Part shown: piece after piece, positions 36,901 to 44,426 of the stretch
Position numbering within the stretch: position 1 is the first letter of the stretch
How the letters are laid out: the number at the start of each line of letters is the position of its first letter
Source of the DNA: DAINPP01 sp963667315
GTDB taxonomy: Bacteria > Thermotogota > Thermotogae > MWEM01
Length of the DNA: 64,000 nucleotides
Direction of reading: 5' to 3'
Assembly: GCA_963667315.1 (NCBI GenBank)
Contig: OY763325.1
Coordinates: 2,108,001 to 2,172,000 of the forward strand
Notes under the pieces: generated by a model
The model's input: only the letters and a program-made list of their open reading frames with translations
What the model was told of the DNA's origin: nothing
The model's database searches: none
Translations under genes and position numbers: made by a program

Positions 36901-39900
36901 AGAGTTTCTGTCGTTCCCGCATTGACTTCCTGAACACCGTATGCGTTGTAGCTGTCGCCTTCCTGGTATCCGAACGGATCGACTTTTCCAGTTGGGAATA
37001 CAGGTCTGTATCCTTCTTTGTATTCGTTGTAGAACTTGTATACCGGATACATGTCTCTTGGCAGTCTTCTGACATCCACTTTAAGGTCACTGTCGTTGAA
37101 TTCTTCAGGAACCTGCCATGGACTGTAACTGTGTGAATACCAGATCGGTGTCCCATCTGAATCTTCCGTCGGATAACTGACGAGATCAGGTTCGTGTATA
37201 TCCAGTCTCATGATATCCCAACTATGTGGTTTAACCCTGATCCTAAGCAATACAACCATGTCGGCATCGTCTTCTGACATCGAGTCATCGTAGTACTGAA
37301 GATCGTAGTTTGGGTTCCCGTTTGCACTTACTGTATCTCCGAAGATTTCATTCTGATACCCCTTGAGAACAACCGGATCGTATTCTCCCAGTGATCCTTC
37401 AAGGAAGTAGTCTTCGTTGACGTTTGCCGGATAGTCAAAGAGTTTTGTATCCTGCGCACTTCTGTCTCTTGCTACGATCCATACGTAATAATCTCCTTCA
37501 ACGTCAGGTACCTGGAATGTGTATTCTGCCTTGACCTGGTTTACGGAGTTTTCTCCGGCTATGTAACCGCGGAATGTATTGGAGTATTCTCCACTGTATG
37601 GTTCGTATGTGCTGTCTTCGGATGCTCCGAGATAGACGTCATTTTCTCTTCCGAATGTGTTGTTGTGGGCTGCAAGTTCTTCTGCGTTTACCACATCGTC
37701 GTTCGTGAAGTTGACGTAGTATTCGTAATCTCCGTCAAGTGCAAACGTTGGTGTTATGGTGTTACCATTTACACTGAAATCGGATCCGTTGAGTCTAAGC
37801 GCTCTTGCCGTGAATCCGGGATCAAAGTCGGAAAGCAATACTGTTTCTGCATCTCCCTGTTCTTCCCTGCCTTCCTGCAGTTTGAATACGGTGAAGGATG
37901 GGCTGTAAAGGTAGTCAAAACCCGTTACAGGATGGGAATATGGAGCGTTTCTTGAGATAAACGGTGAAACAGGCGCATCTGTTTCTCCTGAATTTGTCAT
38001 GGATGAATCAAAATAGACGAGCATATCGTTCAACGCGATGTCATCTTTTGCCCTGATTGTGATTTCTCCACCCGAGAATACTTCAATATCATCTATAAAG
38101 TACATACCGAGCGGGTAATGGACATCATCCGACAATGTAAACAGATCATCGTTATCTCTGAATACATGTAAGAACGGTACGTTCTGCTGTGAGGCGTCAA
38201 AACCGGATACTTCGATCGTCGGTGACAATTCGTCTTCTTCTATCGTGAAGTTTGCCGTTTCCTGTGTTTTGCCTGTGTCCGGGTTGTTTCCGCCCCATCT
38301 CCAGTCGGCTACTTCCATGGCTACCTTGTAATCAACGTGCTGATCTTTCCAGGTTCCAGGTCCGATCGCCACGTCAACAACATCGATAACATTCGGTCTG
38401 ACGACCTGTGATGCCAAGTCATCTCTGCTCGCTCTGACGACTTCCGGGTATATCCATACTTTAAATTTTACCTGTTCTACAAAGGCTTCTGTCTTAATCT
38501 TCTGAACCTTTGTCGTATCAAGATCGGTAAATTCGTACACATACTGTCTCTTGTCAAGTGTTCTATGATCGAGTTCTTTGTAATTTGGAATGTTTGTTGT
38601 ATATGGTTCTTCGTTCGGTGTGTTTCCTCCAAAGTATGAGTCATCATCATCTTCACCGATGAGATTTGAAAGACCGTCTGTCTTCCACCAGTAATCCGCC
38701 TGTGTCTGTGGATCTTCAGGCATCCCCGGTATCACACCGTGGAAAATATCGAACCATCTGATATCTTCATGATTTGTTACGGCGTTACTGACTATGTAGT
38801 CAATCCCATCGTCAACAAGTCCGCTTGCATATGTTGTATCTGCAAGATCCATCTTGACTTTTACATGGTATCTGAGGGCAAACTGATAGTCATCTTCTGC
38901 CGGTACTGAACTGTTCAGTCTGTTGATGGCATCTTCCAGCGGTTCCCATCCGGACTGTCCGATGTTTACCTGTACGCCCAGATCTGTTATCGCTTCAAGC
39001 AGTTCATCCGTCGCTGCCGCTTCAAAATAAAGTGGTACCCCTTCATCAAAGTCTGATGAGGATTCTACGATATCAAATATCGGGTTCGCTGTATCTCCTC
39101 TTGCCGTGATGTTCCACACGTATCTGATAACCGGTGTTGATCCTCCGTTATGGAATACGGAGAGAACGAGCCATTTCGCTTCATCTACGTCACTCTGTCT
39201 CCAGAAGTTCGGCACTTCGATGTATGCTCTCTTTTCACCGTTTACCGTTGTCTCAGCTCTGAATGCATATTCGTCTCCTGAGAAGATGTCTGTTGAATTC
39301 GTGTAAACGTAGGCTTTAATCGTATCGTTTACGTTTACATCGTCATCGTGGAATGCGACCCACATCTTCGAAAGACCAAACGGCACTGAAAGTCTGTCAG
39401 CTTCAGGCTGCTGCACGATATCCCCCGCTGTTGCAGGTGGTATTTTGAAATGTGATACTTTTGGAAGCTGGTTTGCTTCATTTCCTCTTACACTGTCAAG
39501 CGTTTCGATAACGGCTATATCCTGTTTTCTTGCCACGAGGTCTATATCTTCACTCTTAACAGTTCCATTACTGTCTCTCGCTGAAACATGAAGGGTCATT
39601 GTTGCTTCGAGATTGTCACCAAGATCCGGCGCAATACCGTTCTGTTCAACCGTCAATGAAGCAACTCCCTGTGAGGTTTCTGTTCTGTCGAGTAATGTCT
39701 GCGTGTTTGACTGAAGTACAACTCTGAGTTCAACCAAGTCTGAATCCGGGTCGTTTGCAACTACCTTGAGATTGAATACTTCAGGAACAACCGTGTATCT
39801 TCCTTCACTGTAATGTGATGTGGAAGGGTATGTGATTGTTACCGTTGGGCCTGATGGTGTTGCACCCTGTACATGAAGAGCTCCTGATGGCTCAACAGAT

Positions 39901-40319
39901 TTTGGTGTTGACGTGTTTCCATTTCTATCAGAAGCTGTTATTTCAGCCTTGAATGTATAGTCTCCACCTGTCTGGAAGTTTGTACCTGCCACCTGGAAAG
40001 CGTTGGTCTTTGTGTCTTCTTTTGTTTTTGCAAAAGCAACCGTTGCCGTACCAACCTGTGTGAATGTGGTCTGTCCCGGTTTCTTCAGGAACAGCTTCAT
40101 CACCGTTTCCTTCAAATTAGCTCGCTTATCCTTCGCAGTAACGGATACGGTTACTGTTACAGGATCTCCCTGGTCTATCTGTGTTGCCGATAAAACAGCA
40201 CTCTGCGCGGTGATTTCCGGTGGTGTCTTGTCGGGTGTTACTTCCGGCAAACAACCAACCATTGCAAATACTGCAATAGCAACCGCTGCAAATAAAAGCC
40301 ATACTTTTCTTCTCTGCAT
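33912..40319 (-). CDS. Giant surface lipoprotein 2 (2135 residues)
   Basis: Tandem paralogue of 27198-33617 with the same lipobox (MVGC, Cys 23) and domain order: Ig-like N-terminus, long beta-rich body, DCADCND near residue 1741, FN3-like module, shared C-terminal domain. About 1.8 kb (38075-39840) is almost base-for-base identical to copy 1. Short blocks differ strongly: about residues 135-145, 760-860, 1108-1145, 1430-1480, 1745-1800 and the C-terminal 250. The leader is duplicated too, but the -35 box is not. Function unknown; surface exposure is likely. Confidence 0.85.
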   Translation of the reverse strand: MQRRKVWLLFAAVAIAVFAMVGCLPEVTPDKTPPEITAQSAVLSATQIDQGDPVTVTVSVTAKDKRANLKETVMKLFLKKPGQTTFTQVGTATVAFAKTKEDTKTNAFQVAGTNFQTGGDYTFKAEITASDRNGNTSTPKSVEPSGALHVQGATPSGPTVTITYPSTSHYSEGRYTVVPEVFNLKVVANDPDSDLVELRVVLQSNTQTLLDRTETSQGVASLTVEQNGIAPDLGDNLEATMTLHVSARDSNGTVKSEDIDLVARKQDIAVIETLDSVRGNEANQLPKVSHFKIPPATAGDIVQQPEADRLSVPFGLSKMWVAFHDDDVNVNDTIKAYVYTNSTDIFSGDEYAFRAETTVNGEKRAYIEVPNFWRQSDVDEAKWLVLSVFHNGGSTPVIRYVWNITARGDTANPIFDIVESSSDFDEGVPLYFEAAATDELLEAITDLGVQVNIGQSGWEPLEDAINRLNSSVPAEDDYQFALRYHVKVKMDLADTTYASGLVDDGIDYIVSNAVTNHEDIRWFDIFHGVIPGMPEDPQTQADYWWKTDGLSNLIGEDDDDSYFGGNTPNEEPYTTNIPNYKELDHRTLDKRQYVYEFTDLDTTKVQKIKTEAFVEQVKFKVWIYPEVVRASRDDLASQVVRPNVIDVVDVAIGPGTWKDQHVDYKVAMEVADWRWGGNNPDTGKTQETANFTIEEDELSPTIEVSGFDASQQNVPFLHVFRDNDDLFTLSDDVHYPLGMYFIDDIEVFSGGEITIRAKDDIALNDMLVYFDSSMTNSGETDAPVSPFISRNAPYSHPVTGFDYLYSPSFTVFKLQEGREEQGDAETVLLSDFDPGFTARALRLNGSDFSVNGNTITPTFALDGDYEYYVNFTNDDVVNAEELAAHNNTFGRENDVYLGASEDSTYEPYSGEYSNTFRGYIAGENSVNQVKAEYTFQVPDVEGDYYVWIVARDRSAQDTKLFDYPANVNEDYFLEGSLGEYDPVVLKGYQNEIFGDTVSANGNPNYDLQYYDDSMSEDDADMVVLLRIRVKPHSWDIMRLDIHEPDLVSYPTEDSDGTPIWYSHSYSPWQVPEEFNDSDLKVDVRRLPRDMYPVYKFYNEYKEGYRPVFPTGKVDPFGYQEGDSYNAYGVQEVNAGTTETLREFVPIVGGANGTDFRVRTHEDLTRVTLYLVEGEYWYNETMEQAYGNLDTNPSVIASVTMNANDNDKKWGFWEWHIDDWADVEGHDLMGQEATYTIAMRAYHSTVTDPRVFYEQFQWPFFLDTRGPELQMYNVNPEMESMVPWVYDGTKSYTNIQDKIEEGRDEWHPYPVGEMVALQVQDGGALLFENDKGTRAITGVTPPPIPSTIGSLSYPGGTWEPIMENDRADDLVNHQLRIKAGDTTTYERYWKQDLNDFTGSWRLGFPGTAVEQANPTTLMNSLKYLNAGVSDVEYFNRPAVLGSRYMNYMNDIYSGTLRQIFQGALPTNALFHNIDFEDYIWRNMGTPQQAFNVSLVDELGNAGTWESYLRKYEDLTLTATMVKALPEQFRNDTLTLNATLAENETIVRVDVKEITAGFPSGPSVSFTSPTYLKNNTIVGLPVTGVVQPGYQAMRTFNISVLTQAGYRAAAELTLPATYAGTAPTLALNMKSNLRDLVTELNNSGKSHLIPLLRPDERYYVDDISDPFTVGFQSTDDNKDMYNVTRTATRVTHTGVESAVAIPVLQPITNQPNVMVENDFSETLPANAEAGHYLFSIDAEDCADCNDVAAVNQRVYYQDPDTFVQTISATGTAPGGLATGVYIEFQSDILFENAADLLANITFYKVVGGVDVAIPMDTVYQYDTVSGTWILVGDTIGRNNQFIFEAVNPFTDPISSPITARGETNGFKVKFVEIISNAVSSIILSFYEYENHFPTAPGFLTPADGAQNTGTTVDFDWTASTDPDGDDLSYAIVYVTKDNLDTPLETWTYSDMVKSTEIQVSNLATDTKYYWMPYVYDGRGGLVTSLGVRWFYTGTVDDTQRNNAVKAVLNELGTTAYASFIEATDFDGTSHTATITNVATGTSVKALYDALEAVVENNEEYLFPVTITGSFAGNDIAGTYATLEALKAKFEDAGLFSGTILNAGLSDKTSGGINEFTIGIQTANGLGGADYTFILINQ

Positions 40320-40325
40320 CTTAAT

Positions 40326-40355
40326 CCTGATTCCCCTTCCTTCAGGGTAATCAGG
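40326..40355 (-). promoter_or_regulatory. Leader hairpin covering the ribosome binding site, giant gene 2
   Basis: Same sequence and fold as 33624-33653: outer stem CCTGATT/AATCAGG, inner CCCT/AGGG, the 3' arm overlapping AGGA before the ATG. Confidence 0.65.
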
Positions 40356-40414
40356 GCACCCCCTTTCAAAGTTTTATTATTGAGCGTAAATACCCCTATA
40401 GATATTCCTGCATT

Positions 40415-40420
40415 ATTATA
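40415..40420 (-). promoter_or_regulatory. -10 box of giant gene 2, weak -35
   Basis: TATAAT preceded by TGC, as in copy 1. Homology to copy 1 stops about 12 bases upstream, and the -35 position reads about TCTGAA instead of TTGACC. Activity would rest on the extended -10 or on readthrough from corA. Confidence 0.5.
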
Positions 40421-40518
40421 GCATTTAGAAAAATTTTCAGAATAAACAATAACATTTAGCAACCGCAATCCGTTCACTGCATTGATAAACATAGTTGTAG
40501 TTTCAAAAAACTTTACCG

Positions 40519-41445
40519 TTATATCCATTTCTTTTTCTTAAACCAGAATATAACCACAATTGCCGCAATCAAAGACCATGTGATGACATAGACGTAGGCA
40601 AAAACATCATTCTGGAAAGGCAATCCAACGTTCATCCCGTAAAAGCCCGTCAGTATAGTCGGAATTTGCATGATAATTGTTACAATGGTCAACACCTTCA
40701 TCACAACGTTCAGATTGTTTGAGATAACCGATGCAAAGGCATCCATCATCCCGGTCAGAATATCGCTGTATATATGCGCCATTTCAAGTGCCTGCTTGTT
40801 CTCAACGATAGTGTCCTCCAGCAGTTCTTTATCATCCTCGTAGATTTCGATGATCGTTCCTCTTAGTATGCGTTCCATGACGATTTCGTTTGATCTGAGA
40901 GAAGTGGTGAAATAAACGAGACTCTTCTCAAGATACATCAGGATTTCAAGTTCCTTGTTCAGTGTTGATTCGTGAAGTTTCTCCTCCGTCGCATCGGATA
41001 TCTTATTGATCTCTTTGAGATAGCTCAGGAACAGGATGGCATTTCGGTAAAAGATCTGAAAGATCATCCGACTCTTCTTCATCGGTTCCAGTTGTGATTT
41101 TTCAATCATCGTTTCGAGAAACGGGACTCTGTGCCTTGAAACAAACAACACAAAATTTTCACCAATTACGATACCAATCGGCATCGTCTTATAAGTGATT
41201 TTCTGATCTTCTGCATCTTTATAGGGTACTTTTATGATTATTTCCGTTGCATTATCATCAAAATCAATTCTTGCCCTTTCATCCATATCAAGCGGATCGG
41301 TTATGAAATCCGGGGTAAAATTAAGAAGACTTGAAAGCATTCTCGTCTCATCCTGATTGGGATCGGAGACGTAGATGATGCCGTTCTCGGAGAATCCACT
41401 CGTCTCCTTTAAACCTTTTTCATCACTTTTGAAAAACTGTACCAT
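40519..41445 (-). CDS. corA: CorA-family magnesium/cobalt transporter
   Basis: Pentameric divalent cation channel. A large acidic N-terminal cytoplasmic domain is followed by a long stalk helix and two C-terminal membrane helices. The signature YGMNVGLPF lies after the first helix (VLTIVTIIMQIPTILTGF). It ends with a basic tail (WFKKKKWI). 308 residues, usual length. The TTG at 41454 lies inside the binding site, so the ATG at 41445, nine bases behind AGGAGG, is chosen. Confidence 0.93.
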   Translation of the reverse strand: MVQFFKSDEKGLKETSGFSENGIIYVSDPNQDETRMLSSLLNFTPDFITDPLDMDERARIDFDDNATEIIIKVPYKDAEDQKITYKTMPIGIVIGENFVLFVSRHRVPFLETMIEKSQLEPMKKSRMIFQIFYRNAILFLSYLKEINKISDATEEKLHESTLNKELEILMYLEKSLVYFTTSLRSNEIVMERILRGTIIEIYEDDKELLEDTIVENKQALEMAHIYSDILTGMMDAFASVISNNLNVVMKVLTIVTIIMQIPTILTGFYGMNVGLPFQNDVFAYVYVITWSLIAAIVVIFWFKKKKWI

Positions 41446-41495
41446 CTTTATCAACCTCCTATTGGGAGTTTTTATATTTTGTTATCAAATTATAA

Positions 41496-42368
41496 TCAAG
41501 GATTTTCTCCAAGTGGACTGTACTGATTCTCCCAATCCTGCGGCTGTATAGGAAACGGGAACAGGAAGCTTATTCCGATCCCGACTGTATGGGTATTAAA
41601 CGAGGTGAATCCTGTTTTTGTGGTGACATTGATAGAATATCCGGCGGTTGTCTTCATCGTAAAATTCTCCGTATCAAGCACATACTCTCCGCCGATACTG
41701 AAGATATTGTCCGTTCCTTCGGGGTTTGAGGCGGATAATTCGTATCGCATACCTTCAGAGCCATAGCTCACAATGGACCCCAGTTGATAACGATACTCCC
41801 CGTATACCCTCGCATAAGGGTTAATCTGCCATTCAAGCCCAAGCCCGATATACTCTTTCCCAACCGTCGTACTTGTGGATTCTTCCGACGCCAGATCATA
41901 TTGATTGGAGAACAGCAGGTTGTGTCCGGCGGCAAATCTAACGGGAGGCAATGTCTTTTTGATGATGTTGTTCACATTGATAGCCGCACCGGAAGACCCA
42001 AGATCCGTCCCAAAAGAGAGAGGAACGTTTAAAGACATATCAAATTCGGGGACAAATTGTCCCTCATCTGTAGAAATATATAAACCAACCCACGGCCAGG
42101 TCCCGACAAGCACAATATCTCCCGGGAGTCCAAATTTTAATCCAATCTGCCCGGAATTAAACATCGTCCCGGTTCCCTGATCTGAAAAACTGGAAATATC
42201 GAGAGAAGTCCCGGTCAGAAGCTCCACCTGCCACTCACGCGGCGTTCTGTATTCATATGTAAAAGAAAACGGCACGAGCGGACTCAGGTTGGCGAGTGGA
42301 TCAATCGCCGAAAAAGATATTGATACAACCATTAAGAGTAAAACAACCGTTAAAATTCTTCTATTCAT
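41496..42368 (-). CDS. Probable outer-membrane beta-barrel protein
   Basis: About 290 residues. Signal peptide MNRRILTVVLLLMVVSISFSA. The body consists of amphipathic strands with frequent Gly and aromatics (VRFAAGHNLLFSN, YIGLGLEWQINPYARVYGEYRY, FSIGGEYVL, HTVGIGISFLFPF), as in transporter-type or porin-like barrels. The C-terminus (YSPLGENP) does not end in Phe. An earlier in-frame start at 42401 has no binding site. The ATG at 42368 is eight bases downstream of TATAAT, raising a leaderless start. Neighbour of corA. Function unknown. Confidence 0.65.
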   Translation of the reverse strand: MNRRILTVVLLLMVVSISFSAIDPLANLSPLVPFSFTYEYRTPREWQVELLTGTSLDISSFSDQGTGTMFNSGQIGLKFGLPGDIVLVGTWPWVGLYISTDEGQFVPEFDMSLNVPLSFGTDLGSSGAAINVNNIIKKTLPPVRFAAGHNLLFSNQYDLASEESTSTTVGKEYIGLGLEWQINPYARVYGEYRYQLGSIVSYGSEGMRYELSASNPEGTDNIFSIGGEYVLDTENFTMKTTAGYSINVTTKTGFTSFNTHTVGIGISFLFPFPIQPQDWENQYSPLGENP

Positions 42369-42414
42369 TTTCATCATTATATATTCTATCATGTTTGACA
42401 CACATTTACCTACT

Positions 42415-43152
42415 CTATTTTATTTCATGCAGGACCCAGATGTTCGGTTCAATGTATACACCCAAATCCTCTTCCAACGATATAACAATAGGATTTAAAG
42501 CACCATTAACAACATATTCTCCGGACTCAGGAAACGTCATACCGGTCCATTTCTCCCATTCCTGAATACGCCCCGGTATTCTCATCGCCTCATGACAGGG
42601 TTTGATTATTTTACCGCCAAATCTCGCGTGAACTCTCAGCCATGGATCAAACGGCAGACCATCATCCCGTTTCCAGTTTATGTAATTATCAATAGATGTT
42701 AAGGGATATTTTGATTTCAGACTCGGTCTGACGGGGATGGTAACCTTGTTAAATCCCTTTTCAGCACCAATGGTTGACATTTCCTTAAGTACCATTGTAC
42801 TGATCCCCTTTCCCTGCCATTTTCCATTGACAACAATCTGTAAACCGTTCAGCATATTGGGTTTGAGCCCTTTTTCATGATCGGAGATAGCTTTTTCAAA
42901 AACCCAGTCCCACCCCTCATCGGGCAACTCATCTATTGATTTGTCCCAATAAAAAGGAAGACAATTCCCAATACCAATGATTTCATCATCATACGATAGA
43001 GAAAATTGATAGTCCGGAAAATAATCAAACATTTTCACCCAATTTTCCTCACAAACGGGATCATGCAGCATAAATTCAGGCCATTGAGGCAATGAAACCG
43101 TATCCTGAAGCGCAATATGATTTGGAATATCTCTGAGCACTTTATAATCCAT
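42415..43152 (-). CDS. GNAT-type N-acetyltransferase
   Basis: 245 residues. The acetyl-CoA site is VVNGKWQGKGISTMVLKEM, containing the Q-x-x-G-x-G motif A of GNAT enzymes, near residue 115. The flanking parts (LSYDDEIIGIGNCLPFYW before, RFGGKIIKPCHEAMRIPG after) fit the strand pattern of larger GNAT proteins. The substrate is unknown. Single gene between an outer-membrane protein gene and a methyltransferase gene. Confidence 0.7.
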   Translation of the reverse strand: MDYKVLRDIPNHIALQDTVSLPQWPEFMLHDPVCEENWVKMFDYFPDYQFSLSYDDEIIGIGNCLPFYWDKSIDELPDEGWDWVFEKAISDHEKGLKPNMLNGLQIVVNGKWQGKGISTMVLKEMSTIGAEKGFNKVTIPVRPSLKSKYPLTSIDNYINWKRDDGLPFDPWLRVHARFGGKIIKPCHEAMRIPGRIQEWEKWTGMTFPESGEYVVNGALNPIVISLEEDLGVYIEPNIWVLHEIK

Positions 43153-43297
43153 AGTTTTCCCTCCAAAAATTTATATCTATCGGAACAGGTCTTAATTAAT
43201 AATAGAAACGATAACTTCTTTACTACAAATTAACTGCAAAAACAGCTGAAATTCAGGCAAGTATAAAAACTCCCCCTACCCCTTATAGGCTAAACCT

Positions 43298-43963
43298 TTA
43301 AATCTTCCTCATCAAGACAAAATAATGAAGACTGGTCTTCTTCGTCTTTTCATCAAACTGAAGAAAGTCCTCTATTTGTCTTATATTAATAATTTCAAAC
43401 TGTGTGAAGAGTTTTTGTATATCCCCATGATCCACAAAATAATGCGGCAGGAATCGCCCATCCTGCTCTTCTTTCAACCTGACATTTTCATCTACATATA
43501 TAATCTTCTCATTCAGGTTTTTATAAGAGTATGTATTCTTGGAGATAAAGGTGATGTAGAGTTCGCCACCCGGTCTTATAATCCGACTGATATTGTCCAC
43601 AACCTTCTTCATCCCTTCACTGTCCACATGATAAACGGAATGGTAGGCAAGTGCACAATCAAATGAATCCGCCTCGAAAGGGAGCGCAACAACATCTCCA
43701 TGAACGGCCTTCACTTCAAGGTGTTTTTCCCGGGCAGTCTTTTTAAGATGTTCCAATCCATATTCGGAAAGATCAAATCCTGTTGCGTCAAACCCGTTTT
43801 CCGCAAAGAATATCGTGTGGCGTCCCATGCCGGAACCCAGATCGATAAACCTTTTATATCCCGCCTCTTTCCACCTGTGCATCAAATAATAGGTATCTTC
43901 CGAAGGTCTGAGCCAGAAATCATCCTTTACATTCTCCCAATCCCAAGGTTTGTTTTGCACCAT
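43298..43963 (-). CDS. Class I SAM-dependent methyltransferase
   Basis: 221 residues. SAM-binding motif I IDLGSGMGRHTIFF near residue 38, then the acidic loop ATGFDLSEYG, motif GDVVALPFEADSFDCALAYHSVYHV, and GGELYITFISK. It matches methyltransferase type 11 enzymes; the target is unknown. An upstream in-frame start (43981) overlaps the binding site; the ATG at 43963 behind GGGGGTG is better. The binding site lies in the 3' arm of a hairpin. Confidence 0.85.
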   Translation of the reverse strand: MVQNKPWDWENVKDDFWLRPSEDTYYLMHRWKEAGYKRFIDLGSGMGRHTIFFAENGFDATGFDLSEYGLEHLKKTAREKHLEVKAVHGDVVALPFEADSFDCALAYHSVYHVDSEGMKKVVDNISRIIRPGGELYITFISKNTYSYKNLNEKIIYVDENVRLKEEQDGRFLPHYFVDHGDIQKLFTQFEIINIRQIEDFLQFDEKTKKTSLHYFVLMRKI

Positions 43964-44000
43964 AAAAAAACACCCCCACATTTTTTTGAAAATATGGGGG
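43964..44000 (-). promoter_or_regulatory. Terminator-like hairpin containing the methyltransferase ribosome binding site
   Basis: Minus strand: CCCCCATATTTT pairs with AAAATGTGGGGG (one mismatch), then TG and seven T, then ATG. The GGGGGTG is both the end of the stem and the ribosome binding site. TGATATAAT (an extended -10) sits immediately upstream at 44002-44010. Confidence 0.55.
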
Positions 44001-44077
44001 AATTATATCATTATTCTTTGTTATATATTGAAATTGTGTTTGTTGAAACTTCAAGAGACTGTATTTTAGTCTCAGAC

Positions 44078-44407
44078 TTATTTCTTAGTCCCAGGTCTCG
44101 GAGCCTTCAGCACAAGAACTTCAAGCGCTTCTTCACCAATATTGGTAATGGCATGAGGAACATCTTTCGGAGACATAATAGCCTGAAGTTTGGCGGCAAC
44201 GATATGATCCTTTCCGATCATAAACTCCCCTTTTCCCTCCAGTACCAGAAAGACTACATCAACGGGCGTAACATGTGCCTTCAGATGCCCTTTTGATTGA
44301 AATTTCAGATGAACCGTTTCGAGTGCTTCACTTGAATAAAATCTTTTGCCGATGATATCTCCCGTATCCAGAACTGGAGGCGTCTTATTGATATCGATCA
44401 ATGCCAT
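44078..44407 (-). CDS. Small cupin-domain protein
   Basis: 109 residues, single cupin barrel. HLKAHVTPVDVVFLVLEGKGEFMIG resembles cupin motif 1 with His and Glu metal ligands partly kept, and SPKDVPHAITNIGEE is motif 2 with its His. Function unknown. Three ATG/GTG codons are clustered; the ATG at 44407 has the best distance to AGGTG. It follows hcp by 19 bases, so it is probably in the same transcript and may act in the same stress response. Confidence 0.78.
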   Translation of the reverse strand: MALIDINKTPPVLDTGDIIGKRFYSSEALETVHLKFQSKGHLKAHVTPVDVVFLVLEGKGEFMIGKDHIVAAKLQAIMSPKDVPHAITNIGEEALEVLVLKAPRPGTKK

Positions 44408-44426
44408 TTCCATCACACCTTTCAGA

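Noticed and set aside
27198..40319. Mobile element or integron explaining the duplicated giant genes
   Set aside because: No transposase, integrase, terminal inverted repeats or target duplications seen at the unit ends; plain tandem duplication fits better.
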